Assembly: GCA_020441385.1 (NCBI GenBank)
Contig: JAGRMG010000012.1
Span: 1-41,590 of the forward strand
Source: Paracoccaceae bacterium
GTDB lineage: Bacteria > Pseudomonadota > Alphaproteobacteria > Rhodobacterales > Rhodobacteraceae
Direction: 5' to 3'
Length of the DNA stretch: 41,590 bases
Shown here: positions 27,719 through 36,866 of the stretch, piece after piece
Layout: each line of letters opens with the position of its first letter
Numbering within the stretch: the stretch's first letter is position 1
Program-made: the position numbers and the translations under genes
Notes under the pieces: model-generated
Seen by the model: only the letters and a program-made list of their open reading frames with translations
The model's database searches: none
What the model was told of the DNA's origin: nothing

Positions 27719-28474
27719 TCAGGCGCCGCCGATCCGGCGCTGCATCAGGTACCGGAACAGACCCGGCGACAGCCGGTTCAGGCGCCAGGCCAGATGCGCC
27801 ACCCGACCCACGGGAATCATCGCCGCCTGGCGCTCATAGCCCTTCAGGATCGCACGCGCGGCGGCCTCGGGTGTCATGGCGTCGATGCCGTCTGGGGCCG
27901 ATCCGGGCCGCGCGATCCCGTCCGCGCCGGCGCGATGCCCGCCATTGGTGGCCACGAAGGACGGCGCGGCGATCAGGACATCGACGCCATGGGCGCGCTC
28001 CTCGGATCGCAACGATCCGAAGAACCCCTCGATCGCGTGTTTGGACGCGGCATAGGCGGTGCGGTGATACAGCGGCGAAAACCCCGCCACCGAGGAAATC
28101 GCCAGATGCGTGCCGCGCGCCGCGCGTACCGGCGCCAGCATCGCGCGGGTCAGCGCGGTGGCGGCGAAGAAGTTGACTTCGAAGAGCCGGCGCAGCGCGC
28201 TTTCGTCCTGCTCGGCAAACGGGCCGATATGGGTTATTCCGGCGGCGTGGATCACCAGGTCGATGGCCGGGCTGGCCTCCAGCGCCCGGGCCACGGCGGC
28301 ATCTCTCTGCGCCGCATCGGTCAGATCGCATGGGATCGCCATTTGCTGCGCGGTCCGCTCCAGCCCGGCGACATCGAGATCCAGCAGAATGCAGCGCCAG
28401 CCGCGCGCTTGCAGGCCGACCGCCAGCGCCCGGCCCAGGCCGCCGCCGCCGCCCGAGATCAGGGCCGTCCTCAC
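27719..28474 (-). CDS. classical short-chain dehydrogenase/reductase
   Basis: This SDR of 251 residues has the cofactor motif SGGGGGLG (7-14), the HAAG structural motif around 76-79, Ser127/Ser128 and the catalytic pair Tyr141-x3-Lys145 (YAASK). It probably reduces or oxidises an alcohol/ketone. Its start overlaps the extended SDR's stop by four bases, so it is the last gene of a coupled four-gene unit with the monooxygenase and BASS-type symporter. The substrate is unknown; a lipophilic ketone or hydroxysteroid-like compound would fit the neighbours. Confidence 0.87.
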   Translation of the reverse strand: MRTALISGGGGGLGRALAVGLQARGWRCILLDLDVAGLERTAQQMAIPCDLTDAAQRDAAVARALEASPAIDLVIHAAGITHIGPFAEQDESALRRLFEVNFFAATALTRAMLAPVRAARGTHLAISSVAGFSPLYHRTAYAASKHAIEGFFGSLRSEERAHGVDVLIAAPSFVATNGGHRAGADGIARPGSAPDGIDAMTPEAAARAILKGYERQAAMIPVGRVAHLAWRLNRLSPGLFRYLMQRRIGGA

Positions 28475-29403
28475 AGGCGCGCCCAGCGGCGCCAGAGGTC
28501 GAACGCTTCGGCGCTGGTCATCTCGGGCACATAGCCGAAATCGCGTTTCAGCGCGTCATTGGCCAGCACCGGCCGGTATTGCAGAAAGCCCACCTGCTCG
28601 GGCCCATACCGGGACAGGCGCAGCGGCCTGGCGACCCCCAGCGCCGCCTTCAGCGCCCAGGCCGGCAGGCGCAGCACCGGTTTGCCCAATGCCTGCGCGA
28701 TGTCGTCGATGCCCATCGCACCGTCACCGGCGACGTTGAATATGCCCGCCGGGCCATCGGTGGCGGCGCGATGCAGGATACGCGCCAGATCCTGCGTCCA
28801 GATGAAGACGAACGGGCTGTCCGAACCCGCAACCGCCAGCAGGCGCTTGCGGCGGAACAGGGCGGTTATCTGGTTGTCGGTGCCCCTGCCCAGCACCGTG
28901 CCGACCCGCAGCACCACCTGTTCAAGCGCCGGCGCATCGCGGCGGGCCTCGGCCAGCATTTCCTCGACCTGGCGCTTGTGGTCGGCATAGGCGAATTCCG
29001 GGTTGCCGCGCAGCGGGTCGGTTTCGCGCAGCGGCACCGGGTTGTCGGCGTGATAGCCATAGGCCGCCCCCGACGAGGTGACGACCAGCCGCCGCACGCC
29101 GTTCTCGAGCGCGGCGCGCAGCACGTTTCGCGTTCCGGTCACGTCAACCCTGTAGGCGAACTGGCGCCCGGCCCCCTTGGGCGGCGTGACGACCGAGGCC
29201 AGATGCACGACGACCTCGGGCCTGAGCGTCGCGATCACGCGCGCCGGATCGGGGCCGGTCACGTCCATGCGGTGATATTCGGCGCCGTCGGGCAGGCGCC
29301 CTGGCGGCACCAGATCGGCGGCGATGACGTGATGGCCGCCGATGTCGTCCAGCAGCGCCCGCCCGACCATGCCCGAGGCCCCGGTGATGAGTATCCGGGT
29401 CAT
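28471..29403 (-). CDS. NAD-dependent epimerase/dehydratase-type (extended) SDR
   Basis: This extended SDR of 310 residues has TGASGMVG (7-14) as the cofactor turn, a VTSSGAAYG active-site segment and Tyr139-x3-Lys143 (YADHK). Related proteins include sugar epimerases and 3-beta-hydroxysteroid-type dehydrogenases; the sequence alone does not choose. Four-base overlaps join it to the BASS symporter gene upstream and to the classical SDR downstream. No sugar nucleotide genes are nearby, which argues mildly against a polysaccharide role. Confidence 0.87.
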   Translation of the reverse strand: MTRILITGASGMVGRALLDDIGGHHVIAADLVPPGRLPDGAEYHRMDVTGPDPARVIATLRPEVVVHLASVVTPPKGAGRQFAYRVDVTGTRNVLRAALENGVRRLVVTSSGAAYGYHADNPVPLRETDPLRGNPEFAYADHKRQVEEMLAEARRDAPALEQVVLRVGTVLGRGTDNQITALFRRKRLLAVAGSDSPFVFIWTQDLARILHRAATDGPAGIFNVAGDGAMGIDDIAQALGKPVLRLPAWALKAALGVARPLRLSRYGPEQVGFLQYRPVLANDALKRDFGYVPEMTSAEAFDLWRRWARL

Positions 29404-30302
29404 CGCGCCGCCCTTGTTCGTGCCCAGAGCGAGGCCAGCGCGATACCCGAAAGCGCGTGCCAGATGCCCCAGAAGGCGGCAACCACGGCCATGCCGCCCA
29501 GCCCGCCGAAGAAGGCGAAGATCAGCACCAGCCCGAGGCCGGAATTCTGGATGCCGGTTTCGATGGTGACGGCGCGGCGGTCGAACGGTGTCAGCCGCGC
29601 CAGCGTGGCCACGGCCCAGCCACCGCCCAGCGCCAGTGCGTTGTGCAGCACCACCAGCCCGGCAACCGCCCCGGCGAATCGTAGGAAAAAACCCCAGTTG
29701 GCGGCCAGTGCCAGCGCGACGAACCCCACGAAGATCGCCATCGAGACATGGTGCAGCGGGCGGCGCATCCTGAGCGTCAGGGCGGGGCTGCGATGGTTCA
29801 GCCAGACCCCGAGCGCCAGCGGCAGCACCAGCATGAAACCCACCGTGATCGCCACCTGCACCGGGTCGATGGCCGTCTCGCGCAGCAGCGCGCGGGTGGG
29901 TTCGTACATGCCGGCCCAAAACGCGATGTTGAGAGGGGTCAGCAGGATCGCCCCCACGGTGGCCAGCGCGGTCATCGAAACCGAAAGTGCCGCGTTGCCG
30001 CCCGCCCGGTAGGTGATGAAGTTCGAGATGTTGCCGCCCGGGCAGGCGGCCACCAGGATCAGGCCCAGCGCGACCGACGGGCGCGGCTGCACCGCCAGCA
30101 CCAGAAGGAAGGTCAGCGCGGGCAGCACGAGAAATTGCGAAATCAGCCCGACCGCCAGCGGTTTGGGCGCCCGCGCCAGGGCCTGGAAATCGGCGGGCTT
30201 GAGGTCGATCGCGATCGAGAACATCACCACCGCCAGGATGGCGTTCAGAACCAGCAGCGAGGCGGGGCTGAAGTTCAGGGCGATATCGTCGATGCCGCTC
30301 AT
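29400..30302 (-). CDS. bile acid:sodium symporter (BASS)-family transporter
   Basis: This inner-membrane protein of 300 residues has eight to ten hydrophobic segments. The two discontinuous-helix signatures of the BASS fold are present: AACPGGNISNFITYRAGGN around residues 85-103 and ETGIQNSGLGL in the last quarter. The family carries organic anions such as bile acids, pantoate or pyruvate, usually with sodium. Both ends overlap neighbouring genes by four bases (monooxygenase upstream, extended SDR downstream). The cargo is probably the compound handled by those enzymes. Confidence 0.88.
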   Translation of the reverse strand: MSGIDDIALNFSPASLLVLNAILAVVMFSIAIDLKPADFQALARAPKPLAVGLISQFLVLPALTFLLVLAVQPRPSVALGLILVAACPGGNISNFITYRAGGNAALSVSMTALATVGAILLTPLNIAFWAGMYEPTRALLRETAIDPVQVAITVGFMLVLPLALGVWLNHRSPALTLRMRRPLHHVSMAIFVGFVALALAANWGFFLRFAGAVAGLVVLHNALALGGGWAVATLARLTPFDRRAVTIETGIQNSGLGLVLIFAFFGGLGGMAVVAAFWGIWHALSGIALASLWARTRAAR

Positions 30303-31618
30303 GCCTCGGCGTCCGTCCTCAGCCGTTCGATCCAGCCCGTAACCTTGCCGCGAAAGGTCGCCTTGTCGACGTAATAGGCCATGCGCGCGAGGTCGAGGTA
30401 ATTCATCCCGCCCGTGGCGCGTTCGAAGGCGCCGGATTTTGCGGCCTGCAATTCGCCCGCCGCCCGCGTGCCCTTGCGCAGACCGGCGATGTAGCGGGCG
30501 ACCATCTCGGCCTGTTCGTGCCGGCCCTGCCAGCCAAGGCCGGTCGCCTCGACCATGCCCAGCATGAACAGGTCGTCGCGTTCGGGATGCAGCGCGTTGA
30601 GAAACAGATGCGGCGCGTCGCCCTGCCAGTTCAGCAAGGCGCGGTCGATGAACGGATAGTGCAGCCTGTAGCCCGTGGCGGTCAGGACCATGTCGTATTC
30701 GGCAAAGCTGCCGTCGGTGAAATGCACGGTTTTGCCATCCAGCCGCGCGATGTCGGGGCGCACCCCGAGATCGCCGTGCCCCGCGTGATAGAGGACCAGC
30801 GAATTCACGACCGGATGGCTTTGGTAAAGCTTGTGATCGGGTTTGGGAAACCCGTATCGGGCGGGGTCTCCGACGAACCATTTCAGGATCGTCGCGTCCA
30901 CCTTCCGCTTGAGCCACATCGGCAGACGGATCGCGCCCCCCAGCGTGTCGGCGGGGCGGCCAAAGACGTATTTGGGCACGAAGTGATAGCCGCGCCGCAT
31001 CGAAAGGTCGCAGGAAAGGCCATGATGGATCGCATCCACCGCGATGTCGCAGCCCGAATTGCCCGCGCCCACGACGAGCACCCGCTTGCCCGCGAACTGT
31101 TCCGGGTGGCGGTATTGTGCCGCATGCATCATCTCGCCGTCGAAACGGCCCTCGAATCGCGGCCGGTTCGGTTCGGACAGCGTGCCGTTGGCAATCATCA
31201 CGCCGGCGAATTCGGCGCTGTGTTCGCCCTCGCGGTCGCGCCAGTCCACGCGCCAGCCCTCGCCCGTGCGGCCCAGAGGGTGCACATGCGTCACCTCGGC
31301 CCCGAACCGGTAGTGCCGGCGCAGGTCGAACCGGTCGGCGAAGGCGTGGAAATAGCGTTTCATCTCGACATGCGAGGGGTATTCGGCGACCGATTCGTCC
31401 ATCGGGAAATCGCTGAACTCGGTCATCCGCCGGGATGAGATCAGATGCGCGCTTTGGTACATGGTCGAACGCGGCGCGTCGATGTCCCAAAGTCCGCCGA
31501 CATCGGCGTTCAACTCGAAGCCCTGAAACGCGATGCCCTGTTCGACCAGAACCTTGGCCGCGGCCAGCCCCATCGGGCCGGCCCCGATCAGGGCAAATCT
31601 GTTGGGTAAATCCTGCAT
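30299..31618 (-). CDS. flavin-containing monooxygenase
   Basis: This flavoprotein of 439 residues has the FAD turn GAGPMG (12-17), the FMO fingerprint FDGEMMHAAQY (158-168) matching F-x-G-x3-H-x3-Y, and the NADPH turn GAGNSG (183-188). Class B monooxygenases oxygenate nitrogen or sulfur atoms or insert oxygen next to ketones. The late segment VLTATGYRLHYPFI matches the usual ATG motif. It is the first gene of the four-gene unit and is divergent from a TetR gene across 45 bp. The substrate is unknown; a ketone or amine imported or exported by the BASS protein is plausible. Confidence 0.9.
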   Translation of the reverse strand: MQDLPNRFALIGAGPMGLAAAKVLVEQGIAFQGFELNADVGGLWDIDAPRSTMYQSAHLISSRRMTEFSDFPMDESVAEYPSHVEMKRYFHAFADRFDLRRHYRFGAEVTHVHPLGRTGEGWRVDWRDREGEHSAEFAGVMIANGTLSEPNRPRFEGRFDGEMMHAAQYRHPEQFAGKRVLVVGAGNSGCDIAVDAIHHGLSCDLSMRRGYHFVPKYVFGRPADTLGGAIRLPMWLKRKVDATILKWFVGDPARYGFPKPDHKLYQSHPVVNSLVLYHAGHGDLGVRPDIARLDGKTVHFTDGSFAEYDMVLTATGYRLHYPFIDRALLNWQGDAPHLFLNALHPERDDLFMLGMVEATGLGWQGRHEQAEMVARYIAGLRKGTRAAGELQAAKSGAFERATGGMNYLDLARMAYYVDKATFRGKVTGWIERLRTDAEA

Positions 31619-31663
31619 GTCGCCTCCGGCATTTCGGCTTAGATTGAACGAGCGGCCAAAATA

Positions 31664-32356
31664 ATGCAATATCGAATCATGTTTGAACAAGACCCCCGCA
31701 ACAAGCAACGCCGGAGGGCACCCTCGGCGCGGTCGCTGCAAACCCGGGCGCGCATTCTCGATGCCGCCGAACGGATCTTTGCCGAGCGCGGGTTCGAGGG
31801 CGCTTCGGTGCGCGACATCGCGGCGCGGGCGGGGGTTCCGGCGGGGCTGGTGCATCACCACGGCGGCGGCAAGGCGGAACTGTTCCGCCGGACCGTCGCG
31901 CGCCGGGCCGACGAGCTGTCTGCGCTTCGGCTGGGGGCGCTCGAGACGTGCAGGGCGGCCGGGCCGTTGACCCTGAGCGCGGTGCTGACGGCCTTTGCCG
32001 GCCCGTTCTTTCATCAGGTCCGCCAGGGCGGTCCGCAATGGTCGGCCTATGCCAGGCTGGTGGCGCATGTGTCGGCCGATCCGCGCTGGCGCCCCATCGC
32101 GGCCGAATGTTTCGACCCCACCGCGGCGCGGTTCATCGACGAGATCGCGGCGCTGTTTCCCGATGCGGATCGCCAGCGTATCGCCACGGGGCTGGTCTAT
32201 TCGGTGGCCGCGATGCTGGCGCATCTCACCTCCGGCTGGCGGGTCGGGGCGCTGGATGGCTCGGGCGGAGAGGGCGCGACGGATCTGGACCGGCTGGTGG
32301 CGTATTGCGCCGCCGGGATCGAAGCGGCCATCCATTGCGCCGGAAAGAGCGAATGA
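31664..32356 (+). CDS. TetR/AcrR-family regulator
   Basis: This protein of 230 residues has an N-terminal TetR helix-turn-helix: TRARILDAAERIFAERGFEG, then VRDIAARAGVPAGLVHHHGG and KAELF. The rest is a helical ligand domain without recognisable subfamily marks. A second ATG five codons in (31679) is an equally good start, and neither has a clear ribosome site. It is divergent from the monooxygenase/BASS/SDR unit across 45 bp and is its likely repressor. No strong palindrome was seen in the spacer. Confidence 0.87.
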   Translation: MQYRIMFEQDPRNKQRRRAPSARSLQTRARILDAAERIFAERGFEGASVRDIAARAGVPAGLVHHHGGGKAELFRRTVARRADELSALRLGALETCRAAGPLTLSAVLTAFAGPFFHQVRQGGPQWSAYARLVAHVSADPRWRPIAAECFDPTAARFIDEIAALFPDADRQRIATGLVYSVAAMLAHLTSGWRVGALDGSGGEGATDLDRLVAYCAAGIEAAIHCAGKSE

Positions 32357-32428
32357 ACCGGTCGGTGCGGATTTCCAGCGCCGCGAAATTGCATTACACA
32401 GCCTGCGGCAAGAGCCGGAGACCTGCCC

Positions 32429-32923
32429 ATGACCCCTGACGATATCGCCCGCCTGCCGTATCGGCGCAATGTCGGCGTGATGCTGGTGAACGCCCGGGGC
32501 CGGGTGTTCACCGGTCAGCGCCGCGACCGGTTCGAGGAAGCCTGGCAGATGCCCCAGGGCGGGATCGACCCGGGCGAAAGCCCGCACGAGGCGGCGCTGC
32601 GCGAATTGCAGGAAGAAACCGGCGTCACGCGCGATCTGGTCGAGACCCTGGCCGAGACCGAAACCTGGCTGCCCTATGATCTGCCGGCTGATCTGGTGCC
32701 TCAAATCTGGAACGGCCGGTTTCGCGGGCAGGAGCAGAAATGGTTCCTGATGCGGTTTCTGGGCACCGATGACCAGGTTGACATCGCCACCGAACATCCC
32801 GAATTCTCGACCTGGTGCTGGCAGGATCCCGATCGGTTGATCGACGGGATCGTCGCCTTCAAGCGTGACGTCTATGCCGGTGTGCTGAAACAGTTCGCGC
32901 CGTATCTGGCCGCGCGCGACTGA
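32429..32923 (+). CDS. rppH: RNA pyrophosphohydrolase (Nudix)
   Basis: This protein of 164 residues begins its fold at [11 protein letters not shown], typical of RppH. The Nudix box G44-x5-E50-x7-R58-E59-L-x-E62-E63-x-G65-V66 is intact. [30 protein letters not shown] and EFSTWCW are characteristic of this clade. It removes pyrophosphate from mRNA 5' ends to start decay, or hydrolyses dinucleoside polyphosphates. GGAGA precedes the ATG. Confidence 0.94.
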   Translation: MTPDDIARLPYRRNVGVMLVNARGRVFTGQRRDRFEEAWQMPQGGIDPGESPHEAALRELQEETGVTRDLVETLAETETWLPYDLPADLVPQIWNGRFRGQEQKWFLMRFLGTDDQVDIATEHPEFSTWCWQDPDRLIDGIVAFKRDVYAGVLKQFAPYLAARD

Positions 32924-32962
32924 ACCGGCGCGCTGGCGCGGCGGCGGGCGGTCCGGAATCGC

Positions 32963-32992
32963 TTGGTCTTTGCCTGCCATGGGCCTTATAAC
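32963..32992 (+). promoter_or_regulatory. sigma-70-type promoter for psd-pssA
   Basis: TTGGTC and TATAAC are spaced by 18 bases (17 if read as TTATAA). Transcription would begin near 33000, about 26 bases before the psd start. The -10 box is good and the -35 box moderate. Confidence 0.45.
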
Positions 32993-33025
32993 GCAGCTTC
33001 AACCAGCGACGGGGAACGGACCGCG

Positions 33026-33709
33026 ATGCACATGCTTGCAACCTTCATCAAACCGATGCATCCCGAAGGCCGCAAGTTCGTGGCGATCTTCGCGGCAATC
33101 GCGCTCGTGCTGTTTCTGGTCTCGGACTTTCTGGGCTGGATCGGGGTCGGGCTGACGGTCTGGTGCTACTATTTCTTCCGCGATCCCGAACGGGTGACGC
33201 CGAACCGCCCCGGGGTGATCGTCAGCCCCGCCGACGGAGTCGTGTCGCTGATCGAGCCGGCGGTGCCGCCTGCCGAACTCGGCATGGCCGCAACGCCCCT
33301 GACCCGTGTCAGCGTGTTCATGAACGTGTTCAACTGCCATGTGAACCGCACGCCCATCGCGGCCGAGGTCGCCGCGGTGGCCTATCGCCCCGGCAAGTTC
33401 CTCAACGCCTCGCTCGACAAGGCCAGCGAGGACAACGAACGCAACGGGCTGTGCCTGCGGCTGGCCGACGGGCGCGAGATCGCGGTGGTGCAGATCGCCG
33501 GCCTGGTGGCGCGGCGCATCGTCTGTTTCGTCGAAAGCGGCATGCAGATGCAGACCGGCGAACGTTTCGGGCTGATCCGCTTCGGGTCGCGGCTGGACGT
33601 GTACCTGCCGCAGGGCGTCGAACCCCTTGTCGATGTCGGCCAGACCATGGTGGCCGGCGAGACCGTCCTGGCCGTGCTGGACGGCCCGCAAGGGCCAGAG
33701 GCAGTCTAG
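33026..33709 (+). CDS. psd: phosphatidylserine decarboxylase
   Basis: This short-type, membrane-associated proenzyme of 227 residues makes phosphatidylethanolamine. The cleavage site is Gly187-Ser188 in [12 protein letters not shown], where serine becomes the pyruvoyl group. FFRDPERV (50-57) and SPADGVV (67-73) are family motifs, and a hydrophobic anchor lies near residues 18-48. The start [10 protein letters not shown] fits the family better than the open frame 21 codons upstream. It is followed 3 bp later by pssA, which makes its substrate. Confidence 0.95.
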   Translation: MHMLATFIKPMHPEGRKFVAIFAAIALVLFLVSDFLGWIGVGLTVWCYYFFRDPERVTPNRPGVIVSPADGVVSLIEPAVPPAELGMAATPLTRVSVFMNVFNCHVNRTPIAAEVAAVAYRPGKFLNASLDKASEDNERNGLCLRLADGREIAVVQIAGLVARRIVCFVESGMQMQTGERFGLIRFGSRLDVYLPQGVEPLVDVGQTMVAGETVLAVLDGPQGPEAV

Positions 33710-33712
33710 ACC

Positions 33713-34498
33713 ATGAGCGAACCCCGCGACACATCCGGGCCCGGCAAGGCGCTGCCCGAAAAGGTACGGTCCGATTTCTCGCTGGTGCACATGTTGCCCA
33801 ACATGATGACCATTGCCGCGATCTGCGCCGGGCTGACGGCGATCCGCTCGGGCGTATCCGGGCACTACGGATCGGCGGTGCTGTTCATCCTGGCGGCGGG
33901 CGTTCTGGACGGGCTGGATGGCCGCCTTGCGCGGCTGTTGCGCAGCGACAGCAAGATGGGGGCAGAGCTGGATTCGCTTGCCGATTTCCTGAATTTCGGG
34001 GTCGCGCCGGCGCTGGTGGTGTATTTCTGGGCTTTGCAGGACCTCAGCCGCATCGGCTGGATCTCGGTCCTGGTGTTCGCGGTCTGCTGCGTCGTGCGTC
34101 TGGCGCGGTTCAATGTCGCCGCCAAGACCGAGAAATCCGAGGTTCGGCCCGGCTATTTCGTGGGCGTGCCCGCGCCTGCGGGCGCCATGCTTGTCCTGCT
34201 GCCGATGTACCTGTCCTTCGCCTCGCGCGGCGCGATCCTGGTGCCGGATCTGGTGATCTGTTTCTACATGGGCCTGGTGGGGCTGCTGATGATCAGCCGC
34301 ATTCCCACCTGGTCGCTGAAACGGGTGCGCATATCGCGCGAGAACGTGAAGTACTTTCTGGTCGGGTTCGCGTTTTTCGGCGCCGCCATCCTGTCCTATG
34401 CCTGGATCACCCTGGTGGTGTTGTGCCTGGTCTATGCCGGCACGATCGCCTGGTCGCTGCTGAACTGGAAACGCGCGGACCGGGCGGGGCCGCGCTGA
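33713..34498 (+). CDS. pssA: CDP-diacylglycerol--serine O-phosphatidyltransferase
   Basis: This integral membrane enzyme of 261 residues makes phosphatidylserine from CDP-diacylglycerol and serine. The CDP-alcohol phosphotransferase motif is complete: Asp66, Asp69-Gly70, Ala73-Arg74, Gly83, Asp87 and Asp91 (from LDGLDGRLARLL to ELDSLADF). Seven or eight hydrophobic stretches follow. It is coupled to psd with a 3-bp gap, forming the two-gene phosphatidylethanolamine pathway. Confidence 0.95.
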   Translation: MSEPRDTSGPGKALPEKVRSDFSLVHMLPNMMTIAAICAGLTAIRSGVSGHYGSAVLFILAAGVLDGLDGRLARLLRSDSKMGAELDSLADFLNFGVAPALVVYFWALQDLSRIGWISVLVFAVCCVVRLARFNVAAKTEKSEVRPGYFVGVPAPAGAMLVLLPMYLSFASRGAILVPDLVICFYMGLVGLLMISRIPTWSLKRVRISRENVKYFLVGFAFFGAAILSYAWITLVVLCLVYAGTIAWSLLNWKRADRAGPR

Positions 34499-34506
34499 AC
34501 CGGGAC

Positions 34507-35106
34507 TTACGGGCGGAATATCGGCACATGGGGGCCGGCGTCGGGCGCGAACCCGTCGGTCAGGCGCGGGTCGTCGGCGATCTCGATCTGCTGGCGCACG
34601 GGCACGAACCCGCTGCGGCGGTAGAACGACAGCGCGCCGGGATGGTCCAGCGTGCAGGTGTGAACATGGAACCGCGCGATCGGGCGGCGCCAGGCGCGGG
34701 CGATGGCCAGGTTCATCAGGCACCGCCCGGCGCCGGTGCCGATCAGGGCCGGGGTGACGCCCAGAAACGCCAGTTCGCATTCGCCGGGCGCGCGAAAGTC
34801 GAGTTCAAGCAGCCCTTCGGCCCGATCGCCGCGAAACAGGCCGTGAATCTCGACATCGGCATCCTTCAGGATCGCGGCCAGTTTCGAATCGTGCAGACGC
34901 AGGCGCGAGAACCACAGCCAGTCATGCGCGCCGACACGGGAAAACAGGTCGCGGTACCACGCAATGCCGGGATCGGCGACGCGGCGCAGTTCGGCGCCCT
35001 CCGGAACCGGACAGTCGCGCACCGGCGCCGGCGCGCGCATCTCCAGATGCGTGACGACCGATGCGACCTTGCCCGGGGGGATGTCATGAAACCCGTCGCC
35101 CAGCAT
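34507..35106 (-). CDS. GNAT-family N-acetyltransferase downstream of the kinase gene
   Basis: This protein of 199 residues has a C-terminal GNAT domain. The acetyl-CoA loop is IGTGAGR near residues 122-128, after ELAFLGVTP, and motif B appears as HPGALSFYRRSGF. The N-terminal third is not clearly part of the domain. The ATG before LGDGFHDIPP lies 5 bp past the kinase stop and was chosen over an upstream in-frame codon inside that gene. Nothing indicates the substrate. Confidence 0.82.
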   Translation of the reverse strand: MLGDGFHDIPPGKVASVVTHLEMRAPAPVRDCPVPEGAELRRVADPGIAWYRDLFSRVGAHDWLWFSRLRLHDSKLAAILKDADVEIHGLFRGDRAEGLLELDFRAPGECELAFLGVTPALIGTGAGRCLMNLAIARAWRRPIARFHVHTCTLDHPGALSFYRRSGFVPVRQQIEIADDPRLTDGFAPDAGPHVPIFRP

Positions 35107-35111
35107 CGCGG

Positions 35112-36101
35112 CTAGAGTATCCCTTCGCCGCGCAGGATCTCGGTCATGTTGGTTTCGGGGCGCGGGCCGACATGGGAAATGACCTCGGCCGCGCAAAGCG
35201 TGCCGATCCGGGCGCAGGTTTCAAGGTCGCGCCCCGTGGCCATGCCGTAAAGGAACCCGGCGGCGAACTGGTCGCCGGCCCCGGTGGCATCGACCGGCAC
35301 CACCTTTTTCACGGGCACGTCGATGCGGCTCGTGCCTTCCATCACCGTCACCCCGTCGCCCGAGCGCGTGCAGACCACCAGCGGACACAGCGCCGCGGTC
35401 AGCATCAGCGCATCGTTGAAATGCTCGTTCTCGAACAGCGCCTGAATCTCGGCCTCGTTGCCGATCACGAAATCCATCTCGTGTTCGATCAGCGACAGAA
35501 AATCGGTGCGGTGCCGGTCGACGCAGAACGGATCGGAAATCGCGATGCCGACCTTGCCGCCGCCCCGGCGGCAGTCGCGCGCCGCTTCCAGGAAGGCCGC
35601 CTTGCCCCTGGGCTTGTCGAACAGGTAGCCTTCGAGAAACATCAGCCCGGTGCGGCCCGCCACGGCGCCGGGCACGTCGTCGGAACCGAGCTCCGAGGAA
35701 ATCCCCAGGTAGGTGTTCATCGAGCGTTCGCCATCGGGCGAGACGAAGATCATCGACCGCGATGTCGGCAGTTCGCCCCCCGCCACCGGCGGATTGACGA
35801 AATCGACCCCGTCCTCGTTCATCGCGTCGGCATAGAAGCGGCCCAGTTCGTCATCGCGCACCCGGCCGATGAAGGCACAGTCGAGCCCCAGCGCCCCGGC
35901 CCCTGCGATGGTGTTGGCGACCGATCCGCCCGGGGCCTGAATCCGGCCGGACATGGCCGAATAGAGCGCCTCGGAGCGGTCCTGTTCCACCAGTTGCATG
36001 ATTCCCTTCTCGATGCCCATTCGGGACAGAAAGGCATCGTCGGCATGGGAAATCACATCGACGACCGCGTTTCCGATCCCGACAAGCTGATAGGTCTTCA
36101 T
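35112..36101 (-). CDS. PfkB-family kinase, adenosine kinase-like
   Basis: This ribokinase-fold protein of 329 residues begins VGIGNAVVDVISHADDAFL and carries GGSVANT (58-64), RSMIFVSPDGERSMNTYLG and the catalytic DATGAGDQF motif with Asp277. This pattern matches proteins usually annotated as adenosine kinase in alphaproteobacteria, which phosphorylate adenosine to AMP; another nucleoside or sugar substrate is possible. Its start overlaps the nth stop by four bases, and a GNAT gene follows after 5 bp. Confidence 0.87.
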   Translation of the reverse strand: MKTYQLVGIGNAVVDVISHADDAFLSRMGIEKGIMQLVEQDRSEALYSAMSGRIQAPGGSVANTIAGAGALGLDCAFIGRVRDDELGRFYADAMNEDGVDFVNPPVAGGELPTSRSMIFVSPDGERSMNTYLGISSELGSDDVPGAVAGRTGLMFLEGYLFDKPRGKAAFLEAARDCRRGGGKVGIAISDPFCVDRHRTDFLSLIEHEMDFVIGNEAEIQALFENEHFNDALMLTAALCPLVVCTRSGDGVTVMEGTSRIDVPVKKVVPVDATGAGDQFAAGFLYGMATGRDLETCARIGTLCAAEVISHVGPRPETNMTEILRGEGIL

Positions 36102-36742
36102 AGGTTCTTTTCCTCGTACAGGCACAAATCGCGGATGAGGCAGGTGCCACATAGCGGCTTGCGCGCCTTGCAATGATAGCGGCCGTGCAGGATCAGCCAG
36201 TGATGCGCGTGCTGCTGGAAATCGGTGGGCACGTTGTCTTCGATGGCGCGTTCGACGGCGTTCACGTCGCGGCCGACCGCGATGCCGCTGCGGTTGCCGA
36301 CCCGAAAGATGTGCGTGTCCACCGCCTGCGCCGGGAAATGCCACCACATGTTCAGCACCACGTTGGCGGTCTTGCGCCCGACCCCGGGAAGCGATTGCAG
36401 CGCGGCGCGCGAATTGGGCACCTCGCCGCCGAAATCCTCGACCAGAATGCGGCTGAGGCTGATGACGTTCCTGGCCTTGTTGCGGTAAAGCCCGATCGTC
36501 CTGATATGTTCGATCAGCCCGTCCTCGCCCAGATCCAGCATTCTTGCGGGTGTGTCGGCAACCGCAAACAGCGCCCGCGTCGCCTTGTTGACGCCGGCAT
36601 CGGTGGCCTGCGCGCTCAGCGCCACGGCGACCAGCAGGGTAAAGGCGTTGACATGCTCCAACTCGCCCCGGGGCGCCGGATCGGCGGCCTGAAAGCGCGC
36701 GAATATCTCGCGGATCGTGTGATAGTCGAGTTGTTTTGCCAT
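36098..36742 (-). CDS. nth: endonuclease III (DNA glycosylase/AP lyase)
   Basis: This base-excision repair enzyme of 214 residues has the helix-hairpin-helix LPGVGRKTANVV with catalytic Lys124, Asp142 in VDTHIFRVGNR, and a C-terminal 4Fe-4S cluster of Cys191-x6-Cys198-x2-Cys201-x5-Cys207. It excises oxidised pyrimidines. The start MAKQLDYHTI was chosen over an upstream in-frame ATG because it fits the family. It is the first gene of the nth-kinase-GNAT unit. Confidence 0.96.
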   Translation of the reverse strand: MAKQLDYHTIREIFARFQAADPAPRGELEHVNAFTLLVAVALSAQATDAGVNKATRALFAVADTPARMLDLGEDGLIEHIRTIGLYRNKARNVISLSRILVEDFGGEVPNSRAALQSLPGVGRKTANVVLNMWWHFPAQAVDTHIFRVGNRSGIAVGRDVNAVERAIEDNVPTDFQQHAHHWLILHGRYHCKARKPLCGTCLIRDLCLYEEKNL

Positions 36743-36800
36743 CGGGTGTGCTATGCCCCAAGCCATCGCGGCCTGCAACACGCGACGTTCCCGGAAAGAA

Positions 36801-36831
36801 ACGGGGAGGCATGTGTGCCATGCCTCCCCGT
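36801..36831. terminator. hairpin between the VPLPA-CTERM gene and nth
   Basis: ACGGGGAGGCAT pairs perfectly with ATGCCTCCCCGT, with one further G-C pair and a 5-base loop. It lies 36 bp past the VPLPA-CTERM stop and 59 bp before nth. In minus-strand RNA it is followed by a broken U-run (UUCUUUCC), enough for a moderate intrinsic terminator. Confidence 0.65.
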
Positions 36832-36866
36832 CATCGTTCGTCTGGCGTCCGGCTTGCGGCGGACGC

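Noticed and set aside
31619..32980. The monooxygenase frame stays open antisense to the TetR and rppH genes
   Set aside because: The TetR and Nudix motifs are intact on the plus strand; the extension has no family-like sequence and arises from GC bias.
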